Assembly: GCA_039881145.1 (NCBI GenBank)
Contig: JAYKKI010000006.1
Coordinates: forward strand, 7,820,501-7,884,500
Direction of reading: 5' to 3'
Origin: Druceiella hillmani
Lineage: Eukaryota; Arthropoda; Insecta; Lepidoptera; Hepialidae
Length of the DNA: 64,000 nt
The notes below the pieces were generated by a model that was given only the letters and a program-made list of their open reading frames with translations, did no database searches and was not told the origin of the DNA. Numbering within the stretch: position 1 is the first letter of the stretch; each line of letters begins with the position of its first letter. Both the position numbers and the translations under genes were made by a program. Positions 51,314 through 62,839 of this stretch are shown piece after piece.

Positions 51314-53581
51314 AAACTAAAAAATTGCTAACAAGAGGTGAAGGTGTCTAAGACAGGTAAACAGAATATTATAAACATCTTCGAAATATTCCAGCAATCA
51401 GGAATGCTGCCAAACTGAGACAATTTTACGAACGCTCCAGGCTGCCATATCGGACGAAGTTTTAAAATAGCCATTCAAGAACAAGTTCTCAAATTTAGGA
51501 TGAAATACCAGTGGAATTCTAAAAACATCTCGGTGATCGTCGTGGTGTGTTGGGTTGGTCACAAGGCATACGCCTTTGACCGCGCGGCGCACCGCGGGGT
51601 CCCGGGTTCGGTTCCCGGTCGCTCGTCAAGCGGGACTGGACTGGTGTTATGGTTGGCTATAAGAGATTGATTTCGTAGCAATAAGTCCGTAATATGTATC
51701 AATTAGATATATTAAAATAGATGAAATAAAAAAAATAAAAAAGTGATCCGATACTGCATGAATTGCATAACAAACTAATTCATGGTTATACGATAACCAA
51801 CTCACGGTGAAACAGACACCTGATACCATTTGACATAGGAAAAGGAGATACCATAAAGTATAGGAATTATAGAGCTAATAAAATGATATCAAAACTTTCA
51901 AAAGTTGAAGTGGGTCCAAAACAATAGATTGAAATAAATTATAATAAATTATAATATTGAATGTATTTGGCGTTAATTTTGTAGCAATTCATTATTCACA
52001 ATTAAGAACTTAAAGAATGTAGAAATAATACTACATCACGTAGTTTCATTTAATTGTGAATAAATTATAATACTGCTAACCAATGTGGTATCGTAGCAGA
52101 GAAGGGCATTCAAATTGAAATTCAAACCGTTTTAAAAAGAATCAAGAATGAAAAATTTAACAACAAAACTTGCACATAATTTTCACAAATTTGAAAAAGA
52201 CATTTGATTGTTTCTCCCGGGATTTAATCTAGGAATCGCTTATACAGCACCAAGTAATCGAATCTTTTATCAGACTCATTCAAAGTATGTACAAAACTGT
52301 CACCGCCCAAATTTTAAATCCTATAGGTACAAACTAAATGTCTGAAATTGAAATTGTAGTGTAAGAAAGTTCTACAATCAGTTGAAAGCTTTTTAATACT
52401 TGTGTGGACTATCTGCCTAATCTCTAATTAAATTCATTGCCGTAATGATATTGTACTCGTAAATAACATTTTTGTTAAAATAATTATAATAGTACCAGAT
52501 TCCATGAAAATCCAAGAAGATGGTTGACTGCTGTTAAAGTGTACAATAATGTTGCGGCAACAAAATAAAACAACTGAAAAATAAATTAGGCAATTAAACA
52601 CAACTTTACTCTTACATTAAATGAGCCAAGATGAAACAAATTTGGAAACAAATATAAGAAGCGCAATAATATTGACACAATCCATCCTATTCGCTTTCAA
52701 TTTTATGGTATGCTGTAAATGTTTAAAATGATTTAGGTTTTATTTATTAATATTTTTGAAAATTTTAGTTCTTTACATATTACATATCGAAAGAAATTAC
52801 GTTAGTAAATAATTACCTGGACGCTAAATGCTGTATTTAACATATCACACACTTCCATTAACTTGTAATAAGTTTTATATATATCCAAAATTTTGATATT
52901 ATCTTCAACAATATCATTAGTTATATCAAGTACGACATTGTTCACCATATTGCCAAAAAATACATTATCTCGATTTGCGTCATTATTTCTTTCCAGTCGT
53001 TTCAATTCATCAAATAAAAGAGAAAACCGCAGTTTTACTGCTCTGACTAATTGTATGAAGTTGCACATTTCAATGACACATTTAAAGAAAATTTGCAAAT
53101 TATGTATTTGATCGACGATATCGAATTTCAAAGATAGATAAATGTGGTCAAAAATTTGCACGACGATGTGAAACAGAAAGATGAATATCACCATTATAAA
53201 ACTAATTCTTTTCATATTTCTGTAAACTTCAATTTTATTGAAAAGTTTGAGCTTCACATCAATTTCATTAATTCTTCTGCACATAGTGGTGAACAAATTC
53301 TGAGATAAAAAATTTATCCAAATTAAATCAATGATTATAATTAGTAATACTATTAAACCCATTACTGCAAACACAATATCCAAGGAACTACCACGAACAC
53401 CAAAATAATAGATTCGGGTAAATATACAAAATGCAACATATAAAACAATGCATGTCTTATAGTGATGTTCGTATTTATTCAATCGTAGTAGACAATCACG
53501 TTTTACAAAGCAAAATACTTGACAAATCGTGAGGGGATTAAGACTACTTTTTATAGAATGATTTGCCCCTATATTCGCCAT
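49232..53581 (-). CDS. Gustatory receptor, four exons
   Basis: Joined exons (53581-52817, 52573-52496, 50877-50724, 49404-49232) give 389 residues, a normal length for an insect gustatory receptor (7tm_7 superfamily, inverted seven-pass ligand-gated channels of taste neurons). Predicted membrane segments: about 42-60, 67-90, 126-150, 160-185, 252-275, 285-306 and 360-383. The last exon has GAFVLDYNFIFSFFAIIATY then TIVLAQF; the TYxxxxxQF signature is at 375-383. The start ATG has A at -3 and G at +4. All introns are GT-AG with phases 0, 0 and 1, and the phase-1 join restores Asp333. No disabling change is seen. The sequence is not close to the sugar, fructose or CO2 receptor motifs I can recall, so it is probably a divergent bitter-type receptor; the ligand is unknown. 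Confidence 0.93.
49405..50723. other. Gustatory receptor intron 3
   Basis: 1.3 kb, GT-AG, phase 1. It contains a (CA)/(TA) simple repeat at 49553-49603 and nothing else recognisable. Confidence 0.8.
49553..49603. repeat. (TA)n(CA)n microsatellite
   Basis: TA units, then about six CA units, then TA units again. Confidence 0.93.
50724..50877 (-). CDS. Gustatory receptor exon 3 (TM6)
   Basis: The acceptor is TTTTTGCAG|GTTGAA and the donor is TATTTTG|GTAAAT. It encodes VEMNLRFINFILLWCFYVTI and on to TTNKLTAISYF, residues 282-332, then one base of Asp333. It covers TM6 and most of the loop to TM7. Confidence 0.88.
51247..51310. repeat. (AT)n microsatellite
   Basis: 32 uninterrupted TA units in receptor intron 2. 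Confidence 0.95.
51539..51742 (+). mobile_element. tRNA-headed SINE, copy A (best preserved)
   Basis: A GC-rich head of about 100 bases has a clear Pol III B-box (GGTTCGGTTCC at 51605-51615). A tail follows with GGTTGGCT (51651-51658), 16 bases, GTAGCAATAAGTCC (51675-51688) and an A-rich end (51721-51742). GTGATC at 51533-51538 and at 51743-51748 may be a short target-site duplication. It is antisense to the receptor gene. Confidence 0.8.
51955..52062. repeat. Short hairpin repeat, copy 1
   Basis: An element with inner inverted ends TTCACAATTAA and TTAATTGTGAA encloses ACTACATCACGTAGT. Its left flank (ATTTGGCGTTAATTTT) also occurs, inverted, beside the copy at 60460-60590. Non-autonomous DNA transposon (MITE) is the likeliest nature. 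Confidence 0.65.
52496..52573 (-). CDS. Gustatory receptor exon 2 (TM5 micro-exon)
   Basis: 78 bases, 26 codons: LFYFVAATLLYTLTAVNHLL then GFSWNL. The acceptor is TTATTTTTCAG|TTG and the donor is AATCTG|GTACTA, phase 0 at both ends. Without it the model would lack TM5. It supplies exactly the hydrophobic stretch expected after the N--FS-Q segment. Confidence 0.82.
52817..53581 (-). CDS. Gustatory receptor exon 1 (TM1-TM4)
   Basis: 255 codons, from MANIGANHSIKSSLNPLTIC to DMLNTAFSVQ, ending at CCAG|GTAATT in phase 0. It contains the intracellular N-terminus, four hydrophobic segments and the cytosolic loop before TM5. The end, L-N--FS-Q, is the family's usual run into TM5. Reading past the donor adds only VIIY before a stop. 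Confidence 0.92.
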
Positions 53582-56500
53582 TGTTGCTGACTAAAGAACT
53601 GACAAACCCCTACTAAAGAATTAAAAGACTAAACTACAATTATCGCCCTTAGAAACAGAAACACACTTATCATCAATATTTATTTGTTTAACCCTGCTTT
53701 GTCTTTCTAACACGGTACCTAGTTTTACTATTTGGCCAGTGTGGCTTGATTTAAATAAATTATTAAAAGAAAATAAAAACGATAATTTCATAGTAATCGT
53801 TTATGTACAAAAGCGTAAATCTGCTAAGTACTACTAGAGTTTTGTATTTACTCAAAGATATCCATTTTCTTGTCAATTTGGTATAGTAAGTAGGGTCACC
53901 GTGGGCGGGTTTTCGACGTTGAAGTAAGAGTTAAACAGCTTGCAGTGTGCACAAACGGCATCATCAAAGCACGTTGTTCCGTTTTGTATATTGAACTATA
54001 TGAATGTTATTTGGCAGAAAGGATAACCGATTATGCTGTTAATTTAGCGTCTTTCTTAAGTTTTTTTTGTAAATTCTTCTTTTAAAAATTAAACGCTTGA
54101 ATGTAAACATCTCTTATTAAATCTGTCATATATAGATTATTTTCATCTCATATTTTCGACAAGAACTAAACGAAATTCTTGCTACGTAAATTTTCAAATT
54201 GTTTAATATGCAACTGTAAGGGTATACGCATATCTCTTAATTTAATTTCTACATGTCTTAATTTTCTTATATTTTATTTATCATGTAGTAATTTAACACG
54301 TTACATCCACTTTGAAGGAGCTTTCACGATGAATGTAAAAATTTGTCGTATGTAATTTTAAATTGCCAATAAGAAAAATATGCAAAAATGTATAGGGTAT
54401 ACCCCCTTTTTTCGAAATTACTGAGCAAGCAATCATAAATAAGACAGGGCTGCTAATTTTTAACTAGAACATTTCAAGAAAACTCTGGCGTTTATGCTAT
54501 ATCCTATACTGTTGGAAATGCGCACCGTTTTTATGCCTGCCGTGGTTATAGTGGGCAATATATTTATGTTGTGGAAAACTAATACTTGTAAATAGTTTGA
54601 TGAAATTACTATGTACCTTTAAATGTTTATAAGTCCCTAAATGTGTACAAAATCTTTGCGAGTTCTACACAAGACTTCGTCCCTATGAACTCTCTTGAAT
54701 CTATTTTCATTGCAATCCGAGATCTCCATCGCTTAAAAAATCTTTTCTCTTCGACCACTTTTAATGTCGAAGTTACCATTAAAGTTACTTGAAAAAATTA
54801 ACGTATTTTAATTAGTGGGTAACTTATAATAGATAAATTAAATACACAACGCTATTGAAAATGTCATGTTGAAAAAGACAAATTTTTTTATACACACAAA
54901 ATAAAAAAAAATAGTTCTAGCAACTAAAGTACGCCTCATATTAATATCGTTTAATGCAAGTGCTAATTAAAATCTTGGTAACAGGTAATTTAAAACGGTT
55001 ACATCACTTATTGAATAATAAACATTATCTCAGAACGAGAATATCAATGAACGGGGTTTCATCTTTATAAATAATGTTTAAATTGGATATCTTCCAAGTT
55101 TGTTTCGGGTCGAGTAGACTCGAATACAATAGCAGAGTTTAATTATAGTGCTTTTATGAAAGGCCTTGGAATTGTGTTTTTATTGTGTAGAGTCTCAATG
55201 AAATTATTGATTTTTTGATCTAAATGTATGCCACATAACAAGAATATAAATAAACCGGTTGAGTAAGTTTAGCTCTCTCACTTTGAGGGTTCCGTACATA
55301 TTTAGGTACATCGTATAAACATTTAAGAATACGTTTCTGAAATAATAATAATGTTTCTATGAAAATTTAATGATAATTGTTCATATAAAATTTTAAAAAA
55401 ATAATATTTCAATTTCATCACCAATATATCAATAACTAATTCACTTTTCATAGTGTTAAATATGTCTTAAACACCTTAAATTTATAATAATTGCTCTTGT
55501 ATTAAGTCAAACTTTGAGTAATCTCACAGTGAAGTTTTTCTTCATAATTTTGATATTTTCAGTTTCATGTACAGGAGAAAAATTTAGATTTTGTGACATT
55601 TTTAGCAATATCTCAGAACCAGTCCTCATATATTTCTGGTAAAATATATTTCGTCTCTAACAATTTACCTCAATTAATTAATACCTCACACGATTGAAAG
55701 AATTTAAAAAAATAGAGTGTTTTACATCTTGGCCTTAATATTTATGAGTGATACTCATTGAGTTGTATGCCGTTTAGTATAGTTTATCTCATTTTAAGCA
55801 TTTATCTTTAAGAATTCCTGAAAGAAACGGTTGTGACAGATAATCACACAGATAGGTGAGTTATCTTATATAGGCTCTGTTTGTTTCTTTTTGCGATACG
55901 AAACCTATAACGCATTTGAATAAGTGGAAACGAATTAAACAGAAACTTTAAAATACCCTTTTATTTACCTTTTGCCAATAATTGGAATTCAATTATTGAT
56001 TTCTGAATTGCCTGGTAAATAGAGATCCTTTCAGCATATCAAGCAAATAAGTTTTTCAATATACTGTGTGGCAGGGTGTATGGTCCAAATTTTTGGTAAT
56101 TTAATTGAATCCGTCCATCGAGATCGTAATGAAACTGAAACGCTACTTTACATTTTAAGCTTGTTTGTGAAATAGGTATTATGCTTAAAATGGGTTTGCA
56201 ATGTGAACTTTCTAATTTTTCAACGTTAATTTAAACGAGTCTGAAAACTAATTTTGCGTGTTACGTACAAATGTATACGGACTTGCACCAAATTTACATT
56301 AGGCCAATTGTCCGAGTATACTGAAGTAGTTGCGTGAATTTGTCAACATAACACCAGAAATGCTGTAATCGAGTAAATATTTATACAATTCGGCCTGAAG
56401 TGATATTTAGAGGAAAAATATATTCAGGATTATTTCAAAACATTATGCAAATGTAAAAAGTTAATTCTAAATATTATGAAAATCGGGACATAATTGAGAA

Positions 56501-58829
56501 GCATGGCATTCTAATTTACTTTGATAAATATTTTTAGTATTTTACACATTGATTATAATCTACGAATTTGCTTAAAAAGCCGTTTAAATTACTTGATGTA
56601 AAGAAACTAAAATATTGAAGTTGTAAATTTAAAATTTAACTTAAATTAATGAAATATATTTAGCCAAACATTTCACTTCGATAAGCAGAAATGAAGACGT
56701 AAGGGTAAATAGCGGTAGGATACAGTACTAGAGATTGCGCAAAATACATCAGAAGTAACTTGTATCTGTAACAGGGGAAACGAAGCAACGGGTGAATCTG
56801 CTTGCCATGTCGTAGGTAGACGGAACCTTGGTGACGGGTTAAGACAAGAGGTGAAGATGACAAGATTAAAATGGGGCGAAGGTGACAAGATTACTTATAA
56901 AATAATAGCATTTTAATAAGTATTTTCCCTGTCTATATTATCTACAAAATACTTAAAAAACTGAATCAATCCGTTAAAATTAAAACAAATGGAATGAAAA
57001 ATATAAAAAATTGCGAATGAATAAATAAAATTGTGAAAGTGCCTATTTTCCAAATAATTTTGTATCAATTTAAAGTGGATCTGTCCATATCAGGATTCAA
57101 AAAGAAATATGAAATGAAATTTAAATAAAGGAACGCAAGAGAACTTGTGTTAAAATTATTCCATACTTGAGCAGATAGACAGAAATTTAAGTATCCAAGA
57201 GTACATATCATGGCTCTCATATTATTCACGAAAATTTATGTTATTTTGACCAAATAAATAAATTTTTAAACATCAAATTGCACTAATACATATTTCACGA
57301 TCATAAAACATAACTTGAATTTCACGATAACTGTAAGGTTTAGAATTTCAATGGGAGTTTTTTTGGTAAACTTAAAGTCAACTTCTAGCAATGCTGTTTT
57401 TTCAGTAATTGTAACTTTTGCAATTTCAGAAATGGAGATGTATTTTAGGTCCACATTTTAAAAATTAAGTTTAGGATCACATTACCCAAAATTTGGAAAA
57501 AATTGTTTTAAAATCCCCTTGACTCATTGTTTCCATTGCTATCTCAACTGACAGAACATTTTTTATATAAAACTTGCAATATTTATTATAAATATATTTT
57601 CTATACTTACTAAAGTAAAATAGAGTTAATAAACTTCATTATTATATCAAATGTTTATGAAAGAGGTTCACAATAGATAAATTTTCGGATGCTACGTTTT
57701 ACGCACGATTGTAGTCGCAAAGTTAGCTCAGTTTAATTTTAAATTGGTTTCATGTTCCAGTTTGCATAAAAGTACAAACTTCGCGAAGGAAGGATAGCAT
57801 AATTAAATTTATGGCAAACTACTTTTTAAATACATTCACATTACATAAACGCAGAATATAACATACAAAAATTAATCTAAATTTGATTTATTTTATTCAT
57901 TTAATGTCCCATTCTACATAAAATAAAATACTCAGGAATATTTTCTTCTTAATGAAAGCTCTGCGGATATTATATACAAACCGTTTATTTATATTCGTAT
58001 TCGACGATTACGATAATATTTTTCTCGAAAGTTTCAGCTACCTTTAGCTTTGGGCTTAATCTCATATAAAACCAAGCACTAGAAATTATGAAAATTGCTT
58101 ACGTGTATGGGGGAAGCCTTGTGCGAGGTAATATTGTGTGAAATAGTTTTGCCAGGTAATCAGTTTTATAAAAATCTATAATTGGAATTTTATTTATGTA
58201 CACATTGAAAATGAGTCTATTTATAATTAAACTTAAATGTGGATAGTGTTGCCTACGGGCTGAATATCAATTAGGAGGAAAAGGGCAAAATACCTTTTAT
58301 CGTGGGCTTGTTTATTTGTTTGAGTTCTCATTTACTAAGCACGTTGTTGCATTACGCATGTTATAATCGTAGCTTTATTTATACTATATGGACATTGAAG
58401 AGTTGCCTCTAGGCAAATCGTAATTTCCATTTATGTGATTATTTTACCATATTTTCCCTAAAATAATGGCTTCCTTTTTAGGTATAATTAATTTCTCTCT
58501 AATTAATAAATCTTGAAACAATTGATATTTTTTTTTTGTTTATTATACTTATCTCACATGTATCCCAACATAATACATAGAAGTAATTGCTGTGGTAAAC
58601 GAAGTCAAGGTTGTTTCTACACGAGAGGCAGGTGAAAATTATTTTATTTTATTTAAAAGTCTAATCGAGCGGCGTACGCAAATTTTTCAATAAGCACCTG
58701 CAAAATTCTGGGTCCTAAAACATGTTAATTTTTAAACAATATCAACTGTTAATTTTAACGTTTCAAGTTACTCCTAAATATTTGCTTCAAACTGATATTG
58801 CGTATTTTTACTACTAGCATTTTGCTAAT
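53582..58829. other. Non-coding AT-rich stretch
   Basis: The left end should hold the receptor's promoter. Otherwise no gene is seen; one probable dispersed repeat lies at 55250-55910. Frames near 56660-56888 and 57266-57454 lack motifs. Confidence 0.45.
55250..55910. repeat. Probable old dispersed repeat
   Basis: It opens with TCTCACTTTGAGGGTTCCGT and closes with GAAACGGTTGTGACAGATAA and TTTTTGCGATACGAAACC. Opposed GGTTCCGTA and TACGAAACC phrases with a GTTGTGACAGA block match a repeat pattern I remember from arthropod genomes. Identity of the element is unknown. Confidence 0.35.
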
Positions 58830-58875
58830 TTTTTAAGCAATATGTGGTTATGCATAACCACACGTTACTTAAAAA
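58830..58875. repeat. 46-base near-perfect palindrome
   Basis: The arms meet without a loop at ATGCAT; the inner 18 bases GTGGTTATGCATAACCAC are perfect, and 20 of 23 arm positions pair overall. It may be a cruciform-prone site or the junction of a small foldback element. Confidence 0.85.
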
Positions 58876-59063
58876 CTTTCGCGACATAGACATTTTTTTA
58901 TATAATTAGAGCAGAAATTTTAACTAAATTTTGGAGATAAGCATGTGTTAATTTTCGAACGAAGTGCCTTCAAAACACTTGGTTCTACTTATTAAAATCT
59001 ATGGACTTTGGCGACTTTGCGTTTTAACTGCTGCCTTCGACATGATCATTTTCTTTTATTAGA

Positions 59064-59153
59064 AATGTAAAAGGTTGGATATGATAGTTACGGTCGTACA
59101 CGACCTCTGGAATACAACTTTGCGTCGACTGGAGGAAATTACTGATTTGTACG
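59064..59153 (+). other. Exon candidate, unassigned
   Basis: TTTTCTTTTATTAG is a good acceptor and TTGTAC|GTAAGA a good donor. Between them lie 30 open codons, KCKRLDMIVTVVHDLWNTTL then RRLEEITDLY, phase 0 at both ends, GC-richer than the flanks. I recognise no family and found no partner exon. Other frames are also partly open, so strand and frame are uncertain. Confidence 0.3.
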
Positions 59154-59518
59154 TAAGATGTAATTCGTTGCTATTTTTTCATATTTATGTGATAAGCCTG
59201 AAAAAGCTTTTGCGGTTTTTTTATCTTATCACCCTTGCTTTTCTTCGTCCCTTGTGTACTTGTCAAATAAATGGCAAAAAATTGGTCTTGTCCAAAATTT
59301 CATTAAAAGTATTTAAATTTTTTGGTAACGCAGATCCATACATCTGCCTGAAATTCACAGGTATACAAAATATGACTAATAAATTAAATGAATGCAAACA
59401 TAAACTATGTAACAGAGGAAAAATTAATGACCAAACTTGAAAGATAATTACAAAATTTTAGTCCAAAAACGCAAATCGGACAAATACATTTTTAAACTTT
59501 AAGTTTAAACAAATGAAT

Positions 59519-59754
59519 ATGCTCCTTTTGGAATGTAGACAATATTGCAAAAGCAGCAATTAAATTTTGTTCTCTTTTTATTAACAAGCTGAGCAAAACA
59601 AAAGTAGAACGTGGACAGTTTTGTGTAATTCGTCAACAATTATTAACTCAATTAACTTATAGGATATAAGGCATCAGAGTGGAATATAAGAACACTAGGC
59701 TCTACTCATACTCGGCTGCTTTTGCAATATTGTCTTATATTCCAAAAAGAGCAT
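59519..59754. mobile_element. MITE-like element with 39-base inverted ends
   Basis: The left end (59519-59557) begins ATGCTCCTTTTGGAATGTAG and continues ACAATATTGCAAAAGCAGC. The right end (59715-59754) is its inverted copy with about three differences. The 157 bases between carry no frame. Such long terminal inverted repeats around a small core are typical of a MITE; no clear target duplication is visible. Confidence 0.75.
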
Positions 59755-60288
59755 AAAACTTGCTTCTATTTTTTGCCAAGGATATTTGTTTTACGTAAAT
59801 ATTGTTGGTGTGGATATTATTTTTTTAAATGTTTATATGAACTTATAATAAAAAATACATCTAAACTTGACTAGGTGAAGCTAGATCCAGCTTATATCTG
59901 AAATTAATTAGACCGCTGTTGCTTTAAGTACTTGTCTTAATTGTAAAAATTAAGGCTTCAATCAATAGTAGAATGTTAAACAAAACGTGTGTTAAAATTT
60001 TAAGTTTAAAAAAAATTAGAATGACAAATAATGTTATATTTTTTTATGATAAATTACACTCTTATCACATATTCTGCGACTGCTAAATTTAATATTGTAC
60101 ACATTCTACAAAACACTTTCAAAATTTTGTAACTTTTATATCTAAAATTCACTTGCTTTCAGCAACGTTATTATGAAATAAGTTTCCAATTTAAATAGCC
60201 ATTAAAAGTAAAAAAATTTGTATATTTTCTGCCTAAATCTGTTTTTTCATTTGTCCATAGGCGGCAGTCACTTTCCATAATGGACAAT

Positions 60289-60424
60289 TTAGTATCGATC
60301 ATTTGATAAATCCACTTCTTTCAATGTTTTCAAAAATTCTTTCTTTGCATCAACCGCATCTCCACACTTTTTGTACGTTTTTATATGTACACCCTTTCTC
60401 ACGATTGTATCATTGCACCTTTTT
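60289..60424 (-). other. Terminal-exon candidate, small cysteine-bearing peptide
   Basis: On the minus strand TTTATTGAAATAG is a plausible acceptor. The open run KRCNDTIVRKGVHIKTYKKC then GDAVDAKKEFLKTLKEVDLS ends in a stop. Charged, soluble composition is unusual for chance frames in this DNA. It could be the last exon of a small secreted protein whose other exons lie to the right or outside the window. No family is assigned. Confidence 0.3.
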
Positions 60425-60459
60425 CCTATTTCAATAAAATTAAGGTCACAGTTAATCAC

Positions 60460-60590
60460 AATTAAATGAAACACAAAGTAGTATTATTTCTACTTTCTAA
60501 AAGAAAGTTGAAATAATACTACATCACGTAGTTTCATTTAATTGTGAATAATGAATTTCTTCAAAATTAACGCCAAATATATTCAATGTC
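60460..60590. repeat. Short hairpin repeat, copy 2 (long-stem)
   Basis: TCACAATTAAATGAAAC ... AGTAGTATTATTTCTACTTTCT pairs with AGAAAGTTGAAATAATACTA ... GTTTCATTTAATTGTGA: arms of roughly 45 bases around a three-base loop. The right flank AATTAACGCCAAATATATTC matches the inverted left flank of copy 1. Confidence 0.75.
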
Positions 60591-62839
60591 ATAGTTAATG
60601 GTGAAAATTTAGATTAAATGTAAAAAAATGTACTGCCGAGTACATTTTTACATTTATTTCAAAATAATTTTTATCCAAGCAGAGAATTAACGTAAGCAAA
60701 ATGCGAAAGTCCTCATTAAACTATTACTGTTATTTGTGTTAACTGTATATTGTACCAATTAATTTGTACCAACACAATTTGTACCAATTAATTTGAACCT
60801 AAAATCTCATCAAAGATCTTAGTAAAATGGAAGTTAGATCAACAGAGTTGAAATGAATATCAAATGAAAATTTCCGTTAATGCTCCATTTCGTATTATGG
60901 CAACATTGATCAAATCCGCCAAGGAACAGGTGTATCAGCATATTGATTATTTTCAGTGAAATAATTATTATTGTAAATATTTTATTTATAAAATATTATT
61001 CTCTACGGTAATTATTATTTTTATATAATTTCTATATAATATATCCTATATTTTTAAATCACTAATGTTTATATCTGTCATTTGTGGGAAACGACCCTAA
61101 CGATGGTGATAAAATTCACGGATTGGGGACTTTTATAAGTTCAAGGAATCGAGATGCCAAGGTTAATTTCTAGAAAAGAAATCGTTTTGAACCTGGATAA
61201 ATGTCGGTCACCTAGGTGCTAAGTAATACACTATTAAAATTAATGTAAAAACCTATAATACAATGTTATGTGGTGTCATGTTTGTTTTGAACTGTACAGC
61301 CGATGAAATATAAAATAAAATACTTATTAGTTTAATTGCGCTTTTAAATAAAGAAATGCGCACAGAAAAGTTTGCAGTCGCGGTCAATATACAGATTAGA
61401 AAGCATTATTTTTGAAAGCGGATGCAAGGGTGGGGTGCGGTCTCTCTTACGAGAAAGGAACTGGTTACTGTCAATTGCGTACATGCAGTCGTTATTAGCT
61501 TATTCTGCTCACGTTGAGTTTTTAGCATCATCAGTACATTTCAATTTGGATTGTTTACAGACCTCTGTTATCGCTATGTGATGAAACTGTTGTCGTCCAA
61601 ATTTCTTTAACTTCGATATATGGGATATGTATATTGAATTACGAGTTAACTTTTTCTGCTGCATTTGAAACTCATTAAGAGCAATGGAAGATCTTCGATT
61701 TGCCCGCAATCTGCTTTGGTCTATATAACCATGAAACTCTAATAATTACGACAGTAAGTTGTATGGGGTAGACATACGAGGTATTGTTTTTTTTAATACA
61801 ACAGTTATATGCAGCAAAATTTATTATAATTAAATGCGAACCACTATTTTACCGAATATGTTCCAATATAATCTTACAAATGGTAATAAAGTTATTACTG
61901 GTGGGCACTATTTCCCTTCACTATAAATTATAAATTAAGCTAACACATGTATAACAACGAACTTCATAAGCGACTCAGATGAATGAATAACTAATCAGCG
62001 AACATCTACTGACGTATCATTATCTCTTATGGGTTAGCTTGTTCACGAGTGGTCATAAAATATATATTTTATTTAAATTAAACTTGTAATTACCTTCACT
62101 GTGTAAACAAATACAAAAAGTAGACTGACACAAAACCAGCCAAATTATCGGAACACATGAATTTTATATTAAATACTTGCACTTGCCTTCTTTTATGCTG
62201 ATGTTTTTCTTTCGAAGGTCGCATGTACTTTATCTATATGTAATATTAAACTGAAAGTTATTATTTAATTGTACCCAAATTGTAAATAAACTGCCAGTGC
62301 ATAGGACCCGCAGGTACTTCATTTATATTTTCAATGACGAATAAATTATTCCCCCTCTCTTATTAAAAGTTGATTGATGAAATAATATGTTTCACATTCA
62401 ATATACATAAAAAATATTTATGGGCTGCAAAATTAATTTGTCACAGTGGACGATGCTTTGAAAATACATTTCAATTATAAGACGAGTTGAACTTTTTCCA
62501 ATGAGTTAATTACAATAACTGCCGTTTTCCATATATCAATCAGTACTTGTATGGACGGTTCATTCTTTGAAGACAGTGGTATTTTGTGCATTAAATGGAT
62601 TCGATTTCAAATATAAATCAGTTTTTCTATTTTAAAATAAGCTTTATTTTTCCAACTTAGTTAAGCAATTTAAATCATTAATACTCATGTTGGTCAGTGA
62701 TGTTTACATATTTATGAGAAATAAATGTGTTTTACTGTAAAAGTCAGTGATCAGTCAAATCACTGTAAAAGCTTGAAGTCATAAATCAAAATGCTTACAA
62801 AGTCATGAAAGGTGAATTGTAAAGAAGGTAATTAACACA
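60591..62839. other. Non-coding AT-rich stretch
   Basis: TTGTACCAATTAATTTG is locally duplicated at about 60751-60800. Overlapping frames at 61372-61709 on both strands lack motifs. No gene is called. Confidence 0.45.

Larger units (their letters stand above)
50878..52495. other. Gustatory receptor intron 2, with inserted elements
   Basis: 1.6 kb, GT-AG, phase 0. It holds an (AT)n tract, a SINE and a short hairpin repeat, which account for about a quarter of its length. A short plus-strand patch at 51388-51465 (IRNAAKLRQFYERSRLPYRT) looks faintly like a retroelement gag but is too short to call. Confidence 0.75.

Noticed and set aside
51388..51465. Gag-like remnant of an LTR retrotransposon
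   Set aside because: About 26 codons of weak similarity by eye, then a stop; no LTRs or pol remnants nearby.
51560..51640. tRNA gene
   Set aside because: The B-box and GC-rich head are tRNA-like, but no cloverleaf with an anticodon stem can be closed and the sequence continues into a SINE tail shared with other copies.
50878..52495. Three-exon receptor model joining exon 1 directly to the TM6 exon
   Set aside because: The phases would allow it, but TM5 would be missing; the 26-codon exon at 52573-52496 supplies it with proper splice sites.
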